Below, in pieces: positions 11,889 through 23,500 of a stretch of 64,000 bases of DNA. Every line of letters begins with the position of its first letter. Position 1 is the stretch's first letter. The stretch covers positions 15,896,085-15,960,084 of the forward strand of contig JALPQD010000006.1 in the NCBI GenBank assembly GCA_023101885.1, in the 5' to 3' direction. The notes beneath the pieces are model-generated. The model had not been told where the DNA came from. It did no database searches and worked only from the letters and a program-made list of their open reading frames with translations. The position numbers and the translations under genes are program-made. The stretch comes from Typhlomys cinereus (lineage: Eukaryota; Chordata; Mammalia; Rodentia; Platacanthomyidae).

Positions 11889-12129
11889 AAGAGAGAGCAC
11901 TGTGTTTCTCTGTGGAGAATCAAAGGTGACTTCGAAAATCATCTTGAATTGCTTCTACCTCCTTTTTGTTTCATTCTGGAATTTCCCAGGCTCCGCCCAC
12001 CAGGGTCAGACGGGCAAGCTGCTGCCAGTTCCATCTGACATTTTTGTTTTTTAAGTGGGACTTGTAATCTGAACCTAGGACCTTCTGCTTGTGAGGCAGT
12101 CTTAACCCCTGATCCATCTCTTCAGCCCT
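11795..12129 (-). repeat. Older tRNA SINE (minus strand) with (TG)n tail
   Basis: The head complement is 'cctgatccatctcttcagccct' at its right end, the body has 'gaatttcccaggctccgcccaccagggtc', and a TG microsatellite of about 70 bp at 11811-11884 grew from the CA tail. Subfamily words ('gagcactgtgtttctctgtggag') match the copies at 17.2 and 60.5 kb. Confidence 0.85.
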
Positions 12130-12321
12130 ACAATGCTTTCCATCTAATATTTTCATTAAATAATGACTAGATAACCAGCTAATTAATATACTTTTATATG
12201 AATGTTCATTAAACAAATACTACTTGTAAGAAGTAAAGATACACTGTCCTTACAGAGGTAAATTTTCTTTCTGCCTGGAATAATTTATATTAAGTATGAG
12301 ATAAACATTTCATGCTAAATT

Positions 12322-12664
12322 AACATCTTTTTTTCTTTTGTATGTGGTGTGTGTGTGTTGTGTGTGTCTGTTTATATCAGAGGACACTGTGTGTAGCTGT
12401 GGAGGCCTAAGGATGGCTTTGGGAATCACCCTGGATTGCTTGTACCTCCCATTTATTTTTCTCTGGAATTTCTCAGGCTCCATCTTCCAGGAAAGAAAGT
12501 AAGTACAGGCTGCAGGCATCTCTGCCTGGCAGTTTTTTTTTTCTTCTTTGTTTGTTTGCTTGTTTTTTTTTTTTAAATGTGGTATCTTGGATGAAACTCA
12601 AGACCTTCTGCTTTCCAGGCAGAGGTTGAACCTCTGAGCTATCCCTCTGGCCCACAAACATCTT
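12322..12664 (-). repeat. Older tRNA SINE (minus strand) carrying a T-rich expansion
   Basis: The right end carries a degraded head complement ('tgagctatccctctggccc'). The tail is TG-rich near 12340-12370. The 8-mer AACATCTT occurs at both borders (12322-12329 and 12657-12664) and is the likely target duplication. A T- and TTTG-rich stretch (about 12531-12574) interrupts the body and has no counterpart in sister copies, so it is a local expansion or small insertion. Confidence 0.8.
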
Positions 12665-12779
12665 GAGGTGAGCAATCAGTTGAACATTAGGAGATAACAG
12701 TGCAGTATTAGAGACATGGCTACTACTGCACTGTCTATATTTTCATGTGCACGAATAGTCTCTTGAGAATAAAGCAACA

Positions 12780-12988
12780 GAGTCTAGAAAATAATGTGAA
12801 TTTGAGGGCTTGACCTTAGTTTAAATCCTGGAGACATATCTTGCTAGTTTTGTGACCTTGTAAAAAATATGCAACTGCTCTGGGCTATGGCAATGCTAAT
12901 ACTTACCTCAAAGAATCGATGGGAAATAATGTATGGGTAGAGGTTTTTGCAAAGGGCTTGACTTAGAATAATAACTGCCATTTATCAA
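12780..12988 (+). repeat. MIR SINE (plus strand)
   Basis: The MIR core order is clear: 'agtttaaatcctgga', 'cttgctagttttgtgacctt', 'aatgctaatacttacctcaaa' and 'gggcttgacttagaataataac', equivalent to the MIR segments for the B box, GTGTGACCTTG, ATAATAGTACCTACCTCA and the 3' end. Divergence is high, as expected for age. Confidence 0.75.
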
Positions 12989-12989
12989 A

Positions 12990-13110
12990 TAACTAGCATC
13001 CTTTCGGCTTGAGAACAATCTCTCTGATTTAAGTAAATCGTTAAGGCCTCTAAATTTTGACTACATCTTCATTTTAAAGTATAATGGCTCAAAGCACATT
13101 ATGTTACTTT
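12990..13110 (-). repeat. MIR-type fragment (minus strand)
   Basis: 'actacatcttcattttaaagtataatggctcaaag' parallels the reverse MIR segment CCCATTTTACAGATGAGGAA ... GGCTCAGAG. It abuts the plus-strand MIR just upstream. Diverged and short, so the family assignment is tentative. Confidence 0.4.
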
Positions 13111-16100
13111 ACCTATGGTTGGTTTATAGAAACATTTTAATAAAGCCAGTTCATCAACTATTCACGCCAAGGTATAACAGAAATCCAAATACTTCAGAAA
13201 AAGTGGATGTCAGTCCTTTAGGGTTAAAAGTAAAAGAACACAACTATTAAATGTAGAATTTTAAAGGGAAACAAACAAAAAAGATATATTGCTTGACTAT
13301 TCAATCATAACACTGAATAAAACTTAGAATTGTGTTGATTAGATTACAAAAGTTGTTAATATCCTTGCTTTCTGGTTTATCCCCTCCCCCTAAAAAATTC
13401 CGTATGGTGAAGTTTTATCCAGGATCTATGCTCTGTTAAGAAGTGTGGGCATGAAGACATGAAAATGGATTCTTCCAGTATAAACCTTATAGTCTCCCAG
13501 TAATACATTATTGAATAACAAACACTTGATTTTCAGTTTATGTACAGTGCTCAAACACAAAACTTCTCTATAAATAGGATACCATACTTTGATAAGTAAA
13601 TTCATTTTGTATTTTGTGACAGAGGCAAACTAATTGCATGATATACAAACACATGACTTCAGTAATTAGGGCTCAGATACTATGAACCATTTAGAAATAA
13701 TGTCTCTTTACATTTTCAATGACACTTAATAGCTTACTCATTTACATAATTTTTACATTGAATCATCATGACCTTCCAGTAAAGCAGACACATTTACCTC
13801 TGCTTTGAGTATATCTTGGCTGCTGCTTAGTGATAAAGCTACAGTATTTGCCATTAAATCACATCGTAGAACAGCTAGTTAAGGGAACAGGAATGAGAAA
13901 ATAACCCAGAGTTCAGGAGGAGGATTCTGGATCTTAAAGCTCTACTCCATGACTTCCTGGTTCTACTGCTCCAAGTTTTACATCTAAGACTCAAAATTAT
14001 AGTAAAATTCTACCTAGTAGGGGAATACTATTCAAATAGTTAATATCAGACATATTTTTGTATACTCTAAATATTTTAGAAAGAACAGTTTAGTATATTT
14101 GACACTACTAGCAAAACAAATGCATTTAAATGTTATTTTATAAAAAAGCTTTGAAACAATAATAACCCAATACTATATAGAGTAGGAAGTGAATCTTTTT
14201 TCTTTGTCAAAGCCTAGAAGTTGTATTCAGCATCTTTCAGTATTAGTATTTTTATTCAGTACTTGCATTTTTCCTGAAGTTCAAAATATGCAGCTGAGGC
14301 AGTTTCTCCCTTCTGTACTAGTTAACACACAAGTCTAGTTCACAGAATGCTAATGGAGCTAGGATTTGCTTGTTTGAGTCACTGCCATTTTTAGAAATAT
14401 GGAGAGAAAGTGACTACTTATGCAAACTTCCTGGCGATATTGCATTTGAGTTGCTCTTCTATGACCTCATTTTGCTTCTAACCTTAAAGATATTTAGAGG
14501 ATGTGAGTACGACCTTTTCTTTTGATATTTGAAGAAAATTATAAGCAAAAAGAAACTCAAGCTTGTTTTCCTTTCTCCACATGTTGCTGAGCTGTGTGGA
14601 GACTGAGGATGGGTTGAAATTCCATCCAATCCAGGGATATCCTTCCTGAGCTGCCTTAGCAAGGATAGCAACAGAGGATGACTAGGGTGTGTAAGCGGAA
14701 GACTTAGGGAAGCTAAAACTCAGGGGATGACTTTCTTAAGTTGAATACAATAATTCTCAATTGACAATGCTTTAATATCATCATGGATTCATGAAATCAT
14801 AACGTTTTCAAAGGTAGATTCAAAATCTACATAAAATTCCAAATAATCATGTACAACTTAGTAGCTTTTAAAAAATGCTTTCTTGCCATTATCTTAGCAC
14901 ACCGGAGACTTCTGACCTTTTACCATGATTCCCTAAAGTTTTCTAATAAAAAAAAAAACCCACACTTCTCTATTCATTACGGTCTTCACATGGTCTTCAC
15001 AATCTTCACAGAAAAACCAACAAAAAATACATCTCCAAATTAATCTTTTTATTTCTGTGAAAATTTTGACTAACAAGAGCAATAGTCATTGTCCAATGGT
15101 ATGGTTCTGACTTACTTTCTGCAAATTGCCTTTATCAAAATTTTCTTTATTCCCTAATGCAATATAAAAATGAAATATATTGAGAGAGAAATGGAAAAAA
15201 AAAGTTAAATTCTTCTTATGATACTGGGGAAAGGAACCCCATACCTGTAGCCATTTTCAATAATGGCTACAGATGTTGAGCATTTTCAGCTGAGATTAAG
15301 ATGCAGAGCAAAAATCAGATCTTCGCACACCTCAAGAACACTGTTAAATTGAGGTGAATTGGTTCAGTATGACCACACAAAGACAGATAGCCTGTTCTTC
15401 AAGAACAATTATTTGCTATTTGAAAGTCAGCTCATGTGAAGATAACATTTGGAATCTCAAGTTGTCTTAATTTTTTAGTATACAAAAAGTTTAAAGTCCA
15501 TTTGATTATATTGAAGGATAAGGAAATGCTGCAAATAAATGTCTTTCCAGCATTGTAGATAGAAGATGAGATGTATACCATCATTTTGATGAAAGCTGTA
15601 AGTTTAATTCACTCTGAGTAGCATTTGTCAAACACTGTTTTTCAGAGACAGATAATAGAATGTTGTAGAACTTTATAAAACTGAGTATGAAATTTATCCA
15701 AGTATTAGGGCAAATAGACCCATGCCATAGGCTCGTAGATTATAATCAATAACGTTGTCATTTAAAATGGGAAAGCATTAAATATATATTTACATGTGCC
15801 AAGTTATTGAGGTGGAAAAGTGAAGAAGAGCTCAGGACTTGGGCCAGCAAGCACATGATTGAAGGTCCGTGTATCATAATCTTAATGTAAGTGAATGAAC
15901 CAGATCCATCCAAAGTCTTTACTTGATGGAGACATTAGAGTCAAACCTTTCAAATAAATTTACAAAGCTTCCACAATTAAATATTTTTACTTATAGAATA
16001 CAGTGCAGAACAAAAGTTACTTTTTCCTGAATAAGGAAATCTAAAAACATCAAAAAGTAATTAAACAATTGGTGGCACCATTCATCTATCATAGAGTCTG

Positions 16101-16214
16101 TTAGGCACTGCTACTGATTGACAGCTTGTGGGAGTGACAAAAATAACAATGAGCAAGCTTCATGTTATGCAAAACTTGCTTCAATTACAAAAAACAGGTA
16201 ACAGATAATTTTAC
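13111..16214. other. Long unique stretch with a possible second MIR
   Basis: About 3.1 kb with no gene. Around 13905-14030 the words 'gattctggatcttaaagctctact', 'cttcctggttctactgctc' and 'gtaaaattctacctagtag' follow MIR order loosely. Otherwise I recognise nothing. It is AT-rich throughout with no CpG-rich segment. Confidence 0.4.
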
Positions 16215-16562
16215 CGAACTGTATTAATTTCTTTTCTGGTTGCCATGACCAAAATAGCTGACAGGAAGACACTTAAGGGAGGAAGGATATATATTGGCTC
16301 ATGATTTAAATGTTAAGTTCACCATGGCATAAAGGAAAAGTGTTGTTCTTGGAGACAGGAACATGAGACAGCTTGTTCAAATGTCAGGAGCTGACTTGGA
16401 AACAGACCTTGGGTTACTATTAGGGCTGGTTATTGCCCCCTAATGCTAACCTTAGGGCCCTAACATGCACCAGCTAGGCCTAAAAGGTTTAAACCTTCTG
16501 AAATACCTATCGCTACCTGTAAAGCAGCCTATGGGGATATGTTTCACATTCTGACCACAACA
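16215..16562 (-). mobile_element. MaLR-type solo LTR (minus strand, old)
   Basis: Read on the minus strand it begins 'ctgttgtggtcagaatgtgaaac' with 'ccccataggct' and ends 'cttaagtgtcttcctgtcagctattttggtcatggcaacc', the ORR1/MT-like LTR plan. It is more diverged than the copy at 10.3 kb. Internal sequence and a clear target duplication were not found. Confidence 0.65.
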
Positions 16563-17158
16563 GAGTATTTCAAAATTGTCTTCCCTACTAACTGTGTATA
16601 CAAAATGAAGATTTTACATTGACTCACTGGGGGGTGGGGGAGGAGTTCTAGAGAAAATTAAGGGTAGTAAGAGATTTGCTACTGATAGCTGAAAATAAAA
16701 TGAAAGCTCCTTGAATCAAAAGATAGCTCTGTGCCTTCCACGAAGGATTTAGAGATATGTGGTGAAGGATGATGATCAAAAGATTAAATGTGAAGCCATA
16801 GGTAGACAGAGAGGACATGAGATAGACAGCAAGTCACATGAGCAGGAAGCATGAAAGACCCTAGAGATTTGTCACATGCCTCTCTTTTCCACTGGTTTGA
16901 GAGAAAGCGTTGCAAAGGGACCAGGACTGACCTTTAGACACTTACCTTCCAGATTTCTGATTCTTTAACAATTACAAATTTCTGGTTTCATAATCAGAAA
17001 TAGTCTGGTACCAACAGAACCATGATAATACTTTTAGAAAGTACTCTATTCTCAAACATAGAATTCGACAATGTCAGTGTTTTAGAACACCAATCAATAT
17101 GAAAAAATTTCCACAGCATAATGGCATATATGTAAAGCTGACATTTGTGAGATGCAAA
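16563..17158. other. Unique non-coding DNA
   Basis: No recognised feature; a short G-run lies near 16630. Confidence 0.4.
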
Positions 17159-17166
17159 ACAAAAGA

Positions 17167-17218
<52 letters not shown>

Positions 17219-17488
17219 GTATTTATTTATTAATGGGAGGGTACCATTCAGAGAGCACTGTGTGTCCCTATGGAAGACCAAGATTGACTTAGGGAATCAT
17301 TCTGGATTGCTTCTACCTCTTTTTTGTTTTACTTCAGGATTTCCCAGGCTCCATCAGAAGTCAGAAGTATAGGCCCCTGCCAGTTTTGCTTGGTGTTTTT
17401 ACTTGAGAGCTGGGATCTGAACTCAAGATCTTCTTCTTGTGAGGAAAAGTCTTAACCCCTGAGCCATCTCTCCAGCTCCTAAAGACTG
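17159..17488 (-). repeat. Older tRNA SINE (minus strand) with (CTAT)n at its tail
   Basis: The right end 'cttaacccctgagccatctctccagctcc' complements the SINE head. The body includes 'gagcactgtgtgtccctatggaagacc' and 'gatttcccaggctccat'. A (CTAT)n array at about 17167-17218 sits where the A-rich tail would be. Flanks AAAGACTATC (17162) and AAAGACTGTC (17480) look like a target duplication with one mismatch. Confidence 0.85.
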
Positions 17489-18499
17489 TCTTTTTAAGTG
17501 TCAATAAAATGTTAAGTATTGTGTTTTGCAATAATAGAAGTAAAGGCAGTAACCCAGTAACAGTTTAGGGGGAAGGAGGAGGGACAGTTTACTAAGTTTG
17601 AGTCCAAGGAAAGCTGAAGGTAAGAAAATAAGCTCTTAATTGAAGGATAAGAGCAAAGTAAGAAGACAAATTGATTTTGTTTAGTTAAGAAGATTAATGA
17701 AATAAAGTCAGGGAGATGTTCTTTCTTACTGTGTACATTTAGGAGCTCTTCTCTAAGGGATCAAAAATAGTCTACAAGCAGCTCTCAGGAGGAAAACACA
17801 GAGTATGCGCAATAATAATGATAGGGAAATAAAAAAGATTCTCCTGATATCAAATTAAATTCACCAGGTAGCATTTACAGTAGTATTCTGTTATTTACCA
17901 CTGTCTGTGAATGACATCCTAAAAAGATCTACATTTTTTTTTTCATAGCATTTTCCTGGCTACACAGGTATTTGGGTCCATTTAGAATGGCTCAATATTG
18001 AAACCCCACTCCAGTGGAGCTGCAATCCACGCAGAGCCAGCCTCAAAGCTGGACTGAAAATATCTGTGAATTAAATCCCCCTTGGATCAACTCAGAAAAA
18101 TAATAGTAAGTTTTTCTCATTCATTTTTAACAAGATAGCTATAATGAATGTAATCAGTTTATCCTGACTATATAGTCTAGGCCAAAATTTTAATTGAAAT
18201 GTAACTAATATGCCCTAAACATACAGTTAAACATAGATTGCCAGATTTTGTCATCCAGGACTGCCTAGTCCTTGTGGAATTTTGGAATATATGCTATCTT
18301 GAATTGCTGAAAAGGATATGACAATTTTGAACTCTCCCCACTGACCTGGTTTTGCTTCTCTAGTCAGTCCCTTGATCCAAGATAGAGAATGAAAACAAAA
18401 AATATTACATCCCTGTGCATATTTTAATTTCATAGACAGTTCTTGTTACTCTCTACCCTTCACACAATGAGCTAGCTGCTCATAGGTTCCTCTTAAATA
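17489..18499. other. Unique non-coding DNA
   Basis: No gene, RNA or named repeat recognised. Confidence 0.4.
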
Positions 18500-19050
18500 A
18501 AAAAGAAGAACACTAAAAAATATCCATGCCACACCATTACACCTTCGTTACATTGAAAGTTCTTCTGCCAAACACTTAAATTTAATTTCAGGAAAAATTC
18601 AGGACAAGAGCAAAATTTCATCAAATACTCTGCCAAATCATCACTTCATTTGCTCCTGGTCTAGTTTCCAAAACAGACTCTGTTCCCCTCTGGACCATCA
18701 CAAGCTGTGTTTCCACTACCTGCATCTCTCAAGCATTACTGTCTTCCACATTCTCACTGTAATGATCCTTTTGGCCCTGTCTTTAAGACATAAAGGCTTT
18801 TCCAGTGCAGAGTCTGAATATTCTCTCAAGAACATCTCCAAAGGCTTACAAGCCACATTGCATCAATGACCCATACTTCTCTCAGTACCCACTTATCTCA
18901 TCTTCACTTTTTGTAACTTGATTCTCTTAGTCTCACAAGCAGCATCCACATCTCTGTATCAATTTCTCTCAACTTCAAAACACTTCATGCTCTGGTACCA
19001 GATGTTCTTAATTTCACAACAATATCCTACTTTTGGTACCAATTTCTAGA
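18500..19050 (-). mobile_element. MaLR internal region fragment (minus strand)
   Basis: Read on the minus strand it continues directly from the LTR at 19050 with 'gaaattggtaccaaaagtagg' then 'atattg', the hallmark start of MaLR internal sequence (consensus words ATTGGTACC, AGTGGGGTATTG). It runs on with 'gcagaagaactttcaatg'. No 3' LTR was found at the low-coordinate end, so the element is truncated there. It carries no intact frame. Confidence 0.72.
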
Positions 19051-19431
19051 GCAACTACTCTTTCTCTGTTGCTGTGAGAATACATCCAGAGTCAAGCAAT
19101 GTAAAGGAGAAAAACGGATATTTATTCAGCTTATGGTTCTTGAGGGGACATACAGTTCATTATGGCAGAAAGCTGTGGCTGGCAGCAGAAAGAGGAGGTC
19201 TAAGTCACTACAGACATCAAGGAGGCTGAAAGTTGGTGCTACAAGCTCAAGAGCAGACATAGTCACTCAAGCAGCGTGGGACTAACCAACCTCAAGGAAC
19301 ACCCCCTGTGGCTGTCTTCTAGCAAGACTCCACCTCCTAAAGGTGCCATGACCTTCCCAATACTGGCAGCAGCTAAGGATTCAAACACATGAGCCTATGA
19401 GGAACAACTGGAACTTCAAACCATGGCAGAA
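19051..19431 (-). mobile_element. MaLR LTR, 5' LTR of a truncated element (minus strand)
   Basis: On the minus strand: 'gccatggtttgaagttccag', 'ctcataggctcatgtgtttgaatcc', 'aggtcatggcacctttaggagg', 'aagaaccataagctgaataaat', 'ctcacagcaacagagaaagagtag'. It is closely parallel to the solo LTR at 10302-10672 and probably the same subfamily. It includes a plausible polyadenylation word (AATAAA on the minus strand). Confidence 0.85.
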
Positions 19432-19557
19432 AAGCAAGTTAAAATTCTTTTTAGAAGCTCATTTTCCTAGGAACTATGTTTTGGTCATAAAATGAAGACA
19501 AATATCTCCATAAGTTTCATTTACAAGGAAGCCATTATTTATGTTTAAAAATAAGGC

Positions 19558-20049
19558 CTGAGGCTGGAGAAGTGCCTCAGGGATTGAGACTGTGTCCCCT
19601 AAGCAGGAGGTCCTGAGTTCAGATGCCATGTCCTACATCAAATTACTAGGTAGAAACTGTGGCAGCCTGCATATCTGGTCCAAGTGAACAGTCTTTTTTT
19701 TTATTCAATTGTGCGTGTACATGTGTGTGTGTGTGTGCGTGTGTAGAACTACGGACAAATTCGGGAACCACCATGGACGCCTCCACCTCCTCCTTGTTGA
19801 CTCTGCCCCGGGATTCACAGGGTCCGCCCTACCAGGACCAGAAACGCAGGCCGTCCCCGCTTCCGTCCGGCGTCTATACGTGGGGTCTAGGATCCGAACT
19901 CAGGACCTTCCGCCTGCAAGGCAAAGGGTTAACCCCTGAACCACATCTCCAGCCCCCGGGGGACAGTCTTATAAATAAATCCCTGAGTGAAGCAAAAAGG
20001 ATGTAGAAGCAATTCAAGGTGGTTCCTGAAGTCACCTGTGATTCTCTAT

Positions 20050-20101
<52 letters not shown>

Positions 20102-20118
20102 TAAAAAAATTAAATTTA
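19558..20118 (+). repeat. Older tRNA SINE (plus strand), split by a younger SINE
   Basis: The left part (19560-19695) has the head 'gaggctggagaagtgcctcagg' with B-box region 'gtcctgagttcagatgcc'. The right part (about 19971-20098) has the expected 3' body ('gaagcaattcaaggtggttcc', 'ctctatagggacacac') and a (CA)n tail at 20054-20098. The two parts fit together only if 19696-19957 is removed, so this is a genuine nested insertion. Confidence 0.88.
19686..19970 (-). mobile_element. Young CpG-rich SINE nested in an older SINE (minus strand)
   Basis: The body is nearly the same as the copy at 4.7-5.0 kb ('accaccatggacgcctcc', 'cggacaaattcggga', 'gtcctggtagggcgga' on the complement). ACAGTCTT lies on both sides (19688-19695 and 19963-19970), a short target duplication. 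Five G/C bases lie between the head and the right copy (ccggggg), possibly untemplated. The open frames of 76 and 115 codons here are SINE-derived. Confidence 0.9.
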
Positions 20119-20222
20119 AAAACCTTGTATTACTCTTTCTTGGCACTTTTTTGTTTTATCATACAAAAATGCATAACGGACTTATTTTCACTACTTCCCA
20201 TAAAATGATGTAGTATACTTTC

Positions 20223-20557
20223 AAAAATAAGTATACTTTCGGGGGCTGGAGAGGTGGCTCAGGGGTTAAACCTCCGCCTTGCAGGCTGAAGGTCCTGAGT
20301 TCGAATCCCAGATCCCACGTATAGACGCCAGGCGGAAGCGGGGGCGGCCTGCGCTTCTGGTCCTGGTAGGGCGGAGCCTGTGAATCCCGGGGCAGAAGGA
20401 GGTGGAGGCGTCCATGGTGGTTCGCGAATTCGTCCGTGGTTCTACACATACACGGGCACACGCACACACAGTCACACACACGCGCGGGCACATACACACG
20501 CAGATGCACACAGTTGAATAAATAATAATAGTAATAAAAAAAAATAAGTATACTTTC
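20223..20557 (+). mobile_element. Young CpG-rich tRNA SINE, best reference copy (plus strand)
   Basis: The head GGGGGCTGGAGAGGTGGCTC starts at 20241. The A-box-like word TGGCTCAGGGG (about 20254-20264) and B-box-like GAGTTCGAATCC (about 20297-20308) are RNA polymerase III internal promoter elements. The GC- and CpG-rich body runs to about 20440, followed by a CACACA segment and a tail with AATAAATAATAATAG and poly(A). AAAAATAAGTATACTTTC flanks it at 20223-20240 and again ending at 20557, an 18-bp target duplication. Survival of CpGs and an intact flank mark it as recent. The tRNA-like head is SINE, not a functional tRNA gene. Confidence 0.95.
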
Positions 20558-23500
20558 ATACTCAAAACAAAGTAGCAGACTACCAAAGAGCACAGATGAA
20601 AATAAAAACAAAATAGCCCAAGCAAACATGCAAAGGAATGTGAGGTCTTTCTGTGTTTCTATGATTTTCTGTCCTGCTTTCCCAGTGAGGCAACTGAAGA
20701 GAACTGACTGCAGAGGGAAAGTTTTTGGAAATGAGTAGACACTTTCAGTTAAGTCAAATCCGTTTTATCTGTTAGTCAAGACATGGGGTGAACCGTAGAA
20801 TAACAACATCACTGAAAGTATATCCCTTTTCTTCATGCATAACAATATTTTATATTTCCAGACTATTTTCTTATACCAATATGTTTCTAGATATAAGCCA
20901 ATAGATAACAATAAAGATTCAAATCTTTCCATGGTTCTTAGACATAGATTTCTTTTGAGCTCAAAAGGCTGTAGAACATAAAGGGAAGAGTATACATTCT
21001 ATTACAATGAGCTAATCCGGCAAGCTTTGAGCTCTGAGATTATAGCCATAGATCTGCAAATGTGTGACTGTACTTTTTCTCAAGGGTGATTGCGGAGCAA
21101 CAGCTTGTCCCATACAGGAGACTGGGAGGAGGCCCTGCAAGGGAATAGCACCACAAAGCTATTTATTTTACTCATGTAATTGTGAGGTAAATATGTTCTA
21201 AGTGTACGTGATAAATGCTCCATATGTGTTCTCAAGAGCAAAGTTGTGTTTTGTAAGAGTAAGAAAATTTTAACTCAGTATTCTAGAGATGTGTGTAAGG
21301 AATATTTGTAGGAAAAGGAAGAGGTAAGGTATCCATTTTAATCCCAATGAACTTTATTTTGTATAAAGCTGAGATGGGATCACCAAGGCCCCTGGTACTG
21401 AAATAAATTTGTATTTTATTACACATATGTGAAGAAGTGGAAAAGAATATGTGCAAATGTTTGTTGAATCTATAATGAAATTATGAACCAAGGAAAGGAA
21501 AACCTTTATATGCCAACGAGCACAAAGCTAGAGGAATAAAACTCAAAACCTTATCATAACAATATTGAATGTTCTGTGTGATTCTGGATATGCCTAGGAA
21601 CACATTGTTTCAAAGGACACATCTAAACAACACACCACAAGATGGCAGAGGGGTTGAGAGGAATAAGATATATGAATACCTTACAGATAATATAATCATG
21701 ACTGTACTTTTTAAATTTTGTTTCTGTAATTGGCAAAGGTCTTCATAATAATAACTGTCATGTTGAAAACGCCTTGTATGAGAGGTAGCCATGCTAGTGA
21801 ACACTCCCAATACAAAAGTATATGCCCATCCAAGCATGACCAGATTCATGCTTTATGGCTGTCGGGGTATCACAGAGAAACTAATGAAACAGATCAGTAT
21901 ATGGCCCAACCACGTGCCAGCAAAAGGGATAGGTTTACTCATCCATGTTACCATTAATGATAAAAACTGAATTCCATGGGAAAAGATAAAGAAAACAGAA
22001 AAAAATTGAAGAAAAATAGGTGGTCAAAGCATAACACTCAACTTCATTGATCCTGAAAAGTCTCCTGGTAACTATTGCACATTTTGCTTTGTGTAAAGCT
22101 TCTTCCATTGCTACAAAACTTTCCAATGCATTTGAGAAGAAATATTGAGAAGTTAGTCAAATGGCAACCACACAGGCTAAATACACACTGAATGAGGTTT
22201 CTGCTGTTGACATTGAGAGAGAGGCTATATTTCTGGGGGTGAACTCAGTAGTCTAAATTAGGTGATTTTACTCTGTACAATCCAATGGTGGCTTTATGAA
22301 AACTACTTTTTGAGCTTTAAAAGTTGTGGAGTGATTATTATTACACTGCAAGTCATTTCCCAAGGAAGACTATGTATTTATTTTAGTCTTAAAGCCACAA
22401 AGTAATTTTGCCTATATACCAGAAAATGCCATTTTAAAACAAAAATTAAAAAGAACAGGAGCATATGGAAATATTTATTGTCAAAAAGAGACAAGGTATA
22501 TCTAGTCAAGAACACACATAAGAATGGAGCTTCCATAAATATCTGTAACACACTCTTCCTACAGGAGTCCTTCCTTCTTCCTCGCCAACATATTTCTTCC
22601 ATTTACCCATATGTTTGTCACCACCATAAGTTTTCCTCCTCTGTCTCATCTTACACAATTGTACTAAGCTGCATTTTCTTACCCAGTTTGTTCTTGAAAA
22701 CTGAATGTATCTTTTGTTTATTAACACTACATTTTCATTAGCAGTTGCTTTGGATCTATCCTACCCTGAAACTTCTTTTGTAGCTCCAGTTCATGAGAAA
22801 GATTCTCAACAAGTCCTCATCATAGAACCCTTGAAAAACTTGAGAATCATTGCCGACTATACAGGGAAAAGTTGAAAATGGACAGATGGAAGTACATAGA
22901 AAGAATGTTCATAGAATTATTAAACTTTGATGCATAATACATACTGACCTTTACCATGAATCCAAGCTCAGATCATAGATGGTGAACTGAGCTATTCTTG
23001 TTTTGTTTTGTTTGTTTCTTTCTTTGACAATTGACATTTGGACAAAGACCCTACAACAACAATGAATACCTAGCCAACAGGTTTTTATTTTGATTCAATA
23101 TGACCAAAATGATGTAGTTTTTCAAATCGAACCCTATTTCTACCGGCTCCTTAATTTTCATGTGGAGGTTAAGAGCATTTATGCAGTATAGGAAGAATGT
23201 GTATTTCAGCATAGGACGATGCAAAAATGACAATTTGATTATATGCTCAGGAAACAAAGTCACGGGATATCTTTATTCTATCTGTCAATTCTCTGATATA
23301 ATTGTATTTTCTGAGGTGGGGAGTTAAAAGAAAGATATAAAGGAGGCATGAAAGAAGACAAAACATTATCTGTAAATAGCATATAACTATGTCTCAGCTG
23401 AGTATATAAAAGACGATAAGAACACCACTCTCTAAAATGTGTAAAAGTTCTTGTGGACTTCATCATTTAAACCAACACCTATTTGCCTCTTTTTTATTTC

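Noticed and set aside
17167..17220. CRISPR-like regular repeat (CTAT)n, and GATA arrays at 27.47 kb
   Set aside because: Contiguous tetranucleotide microsatellites without spacers, in a mammalian genome.
20241..20312. Possible tRNA gene (A- and B-box-like words)
   Set aside because: It is the 5' head of a SINE with 18-bp target duplication and a long non-tRNA body. It does not form a standard anticodon arm by inspection.
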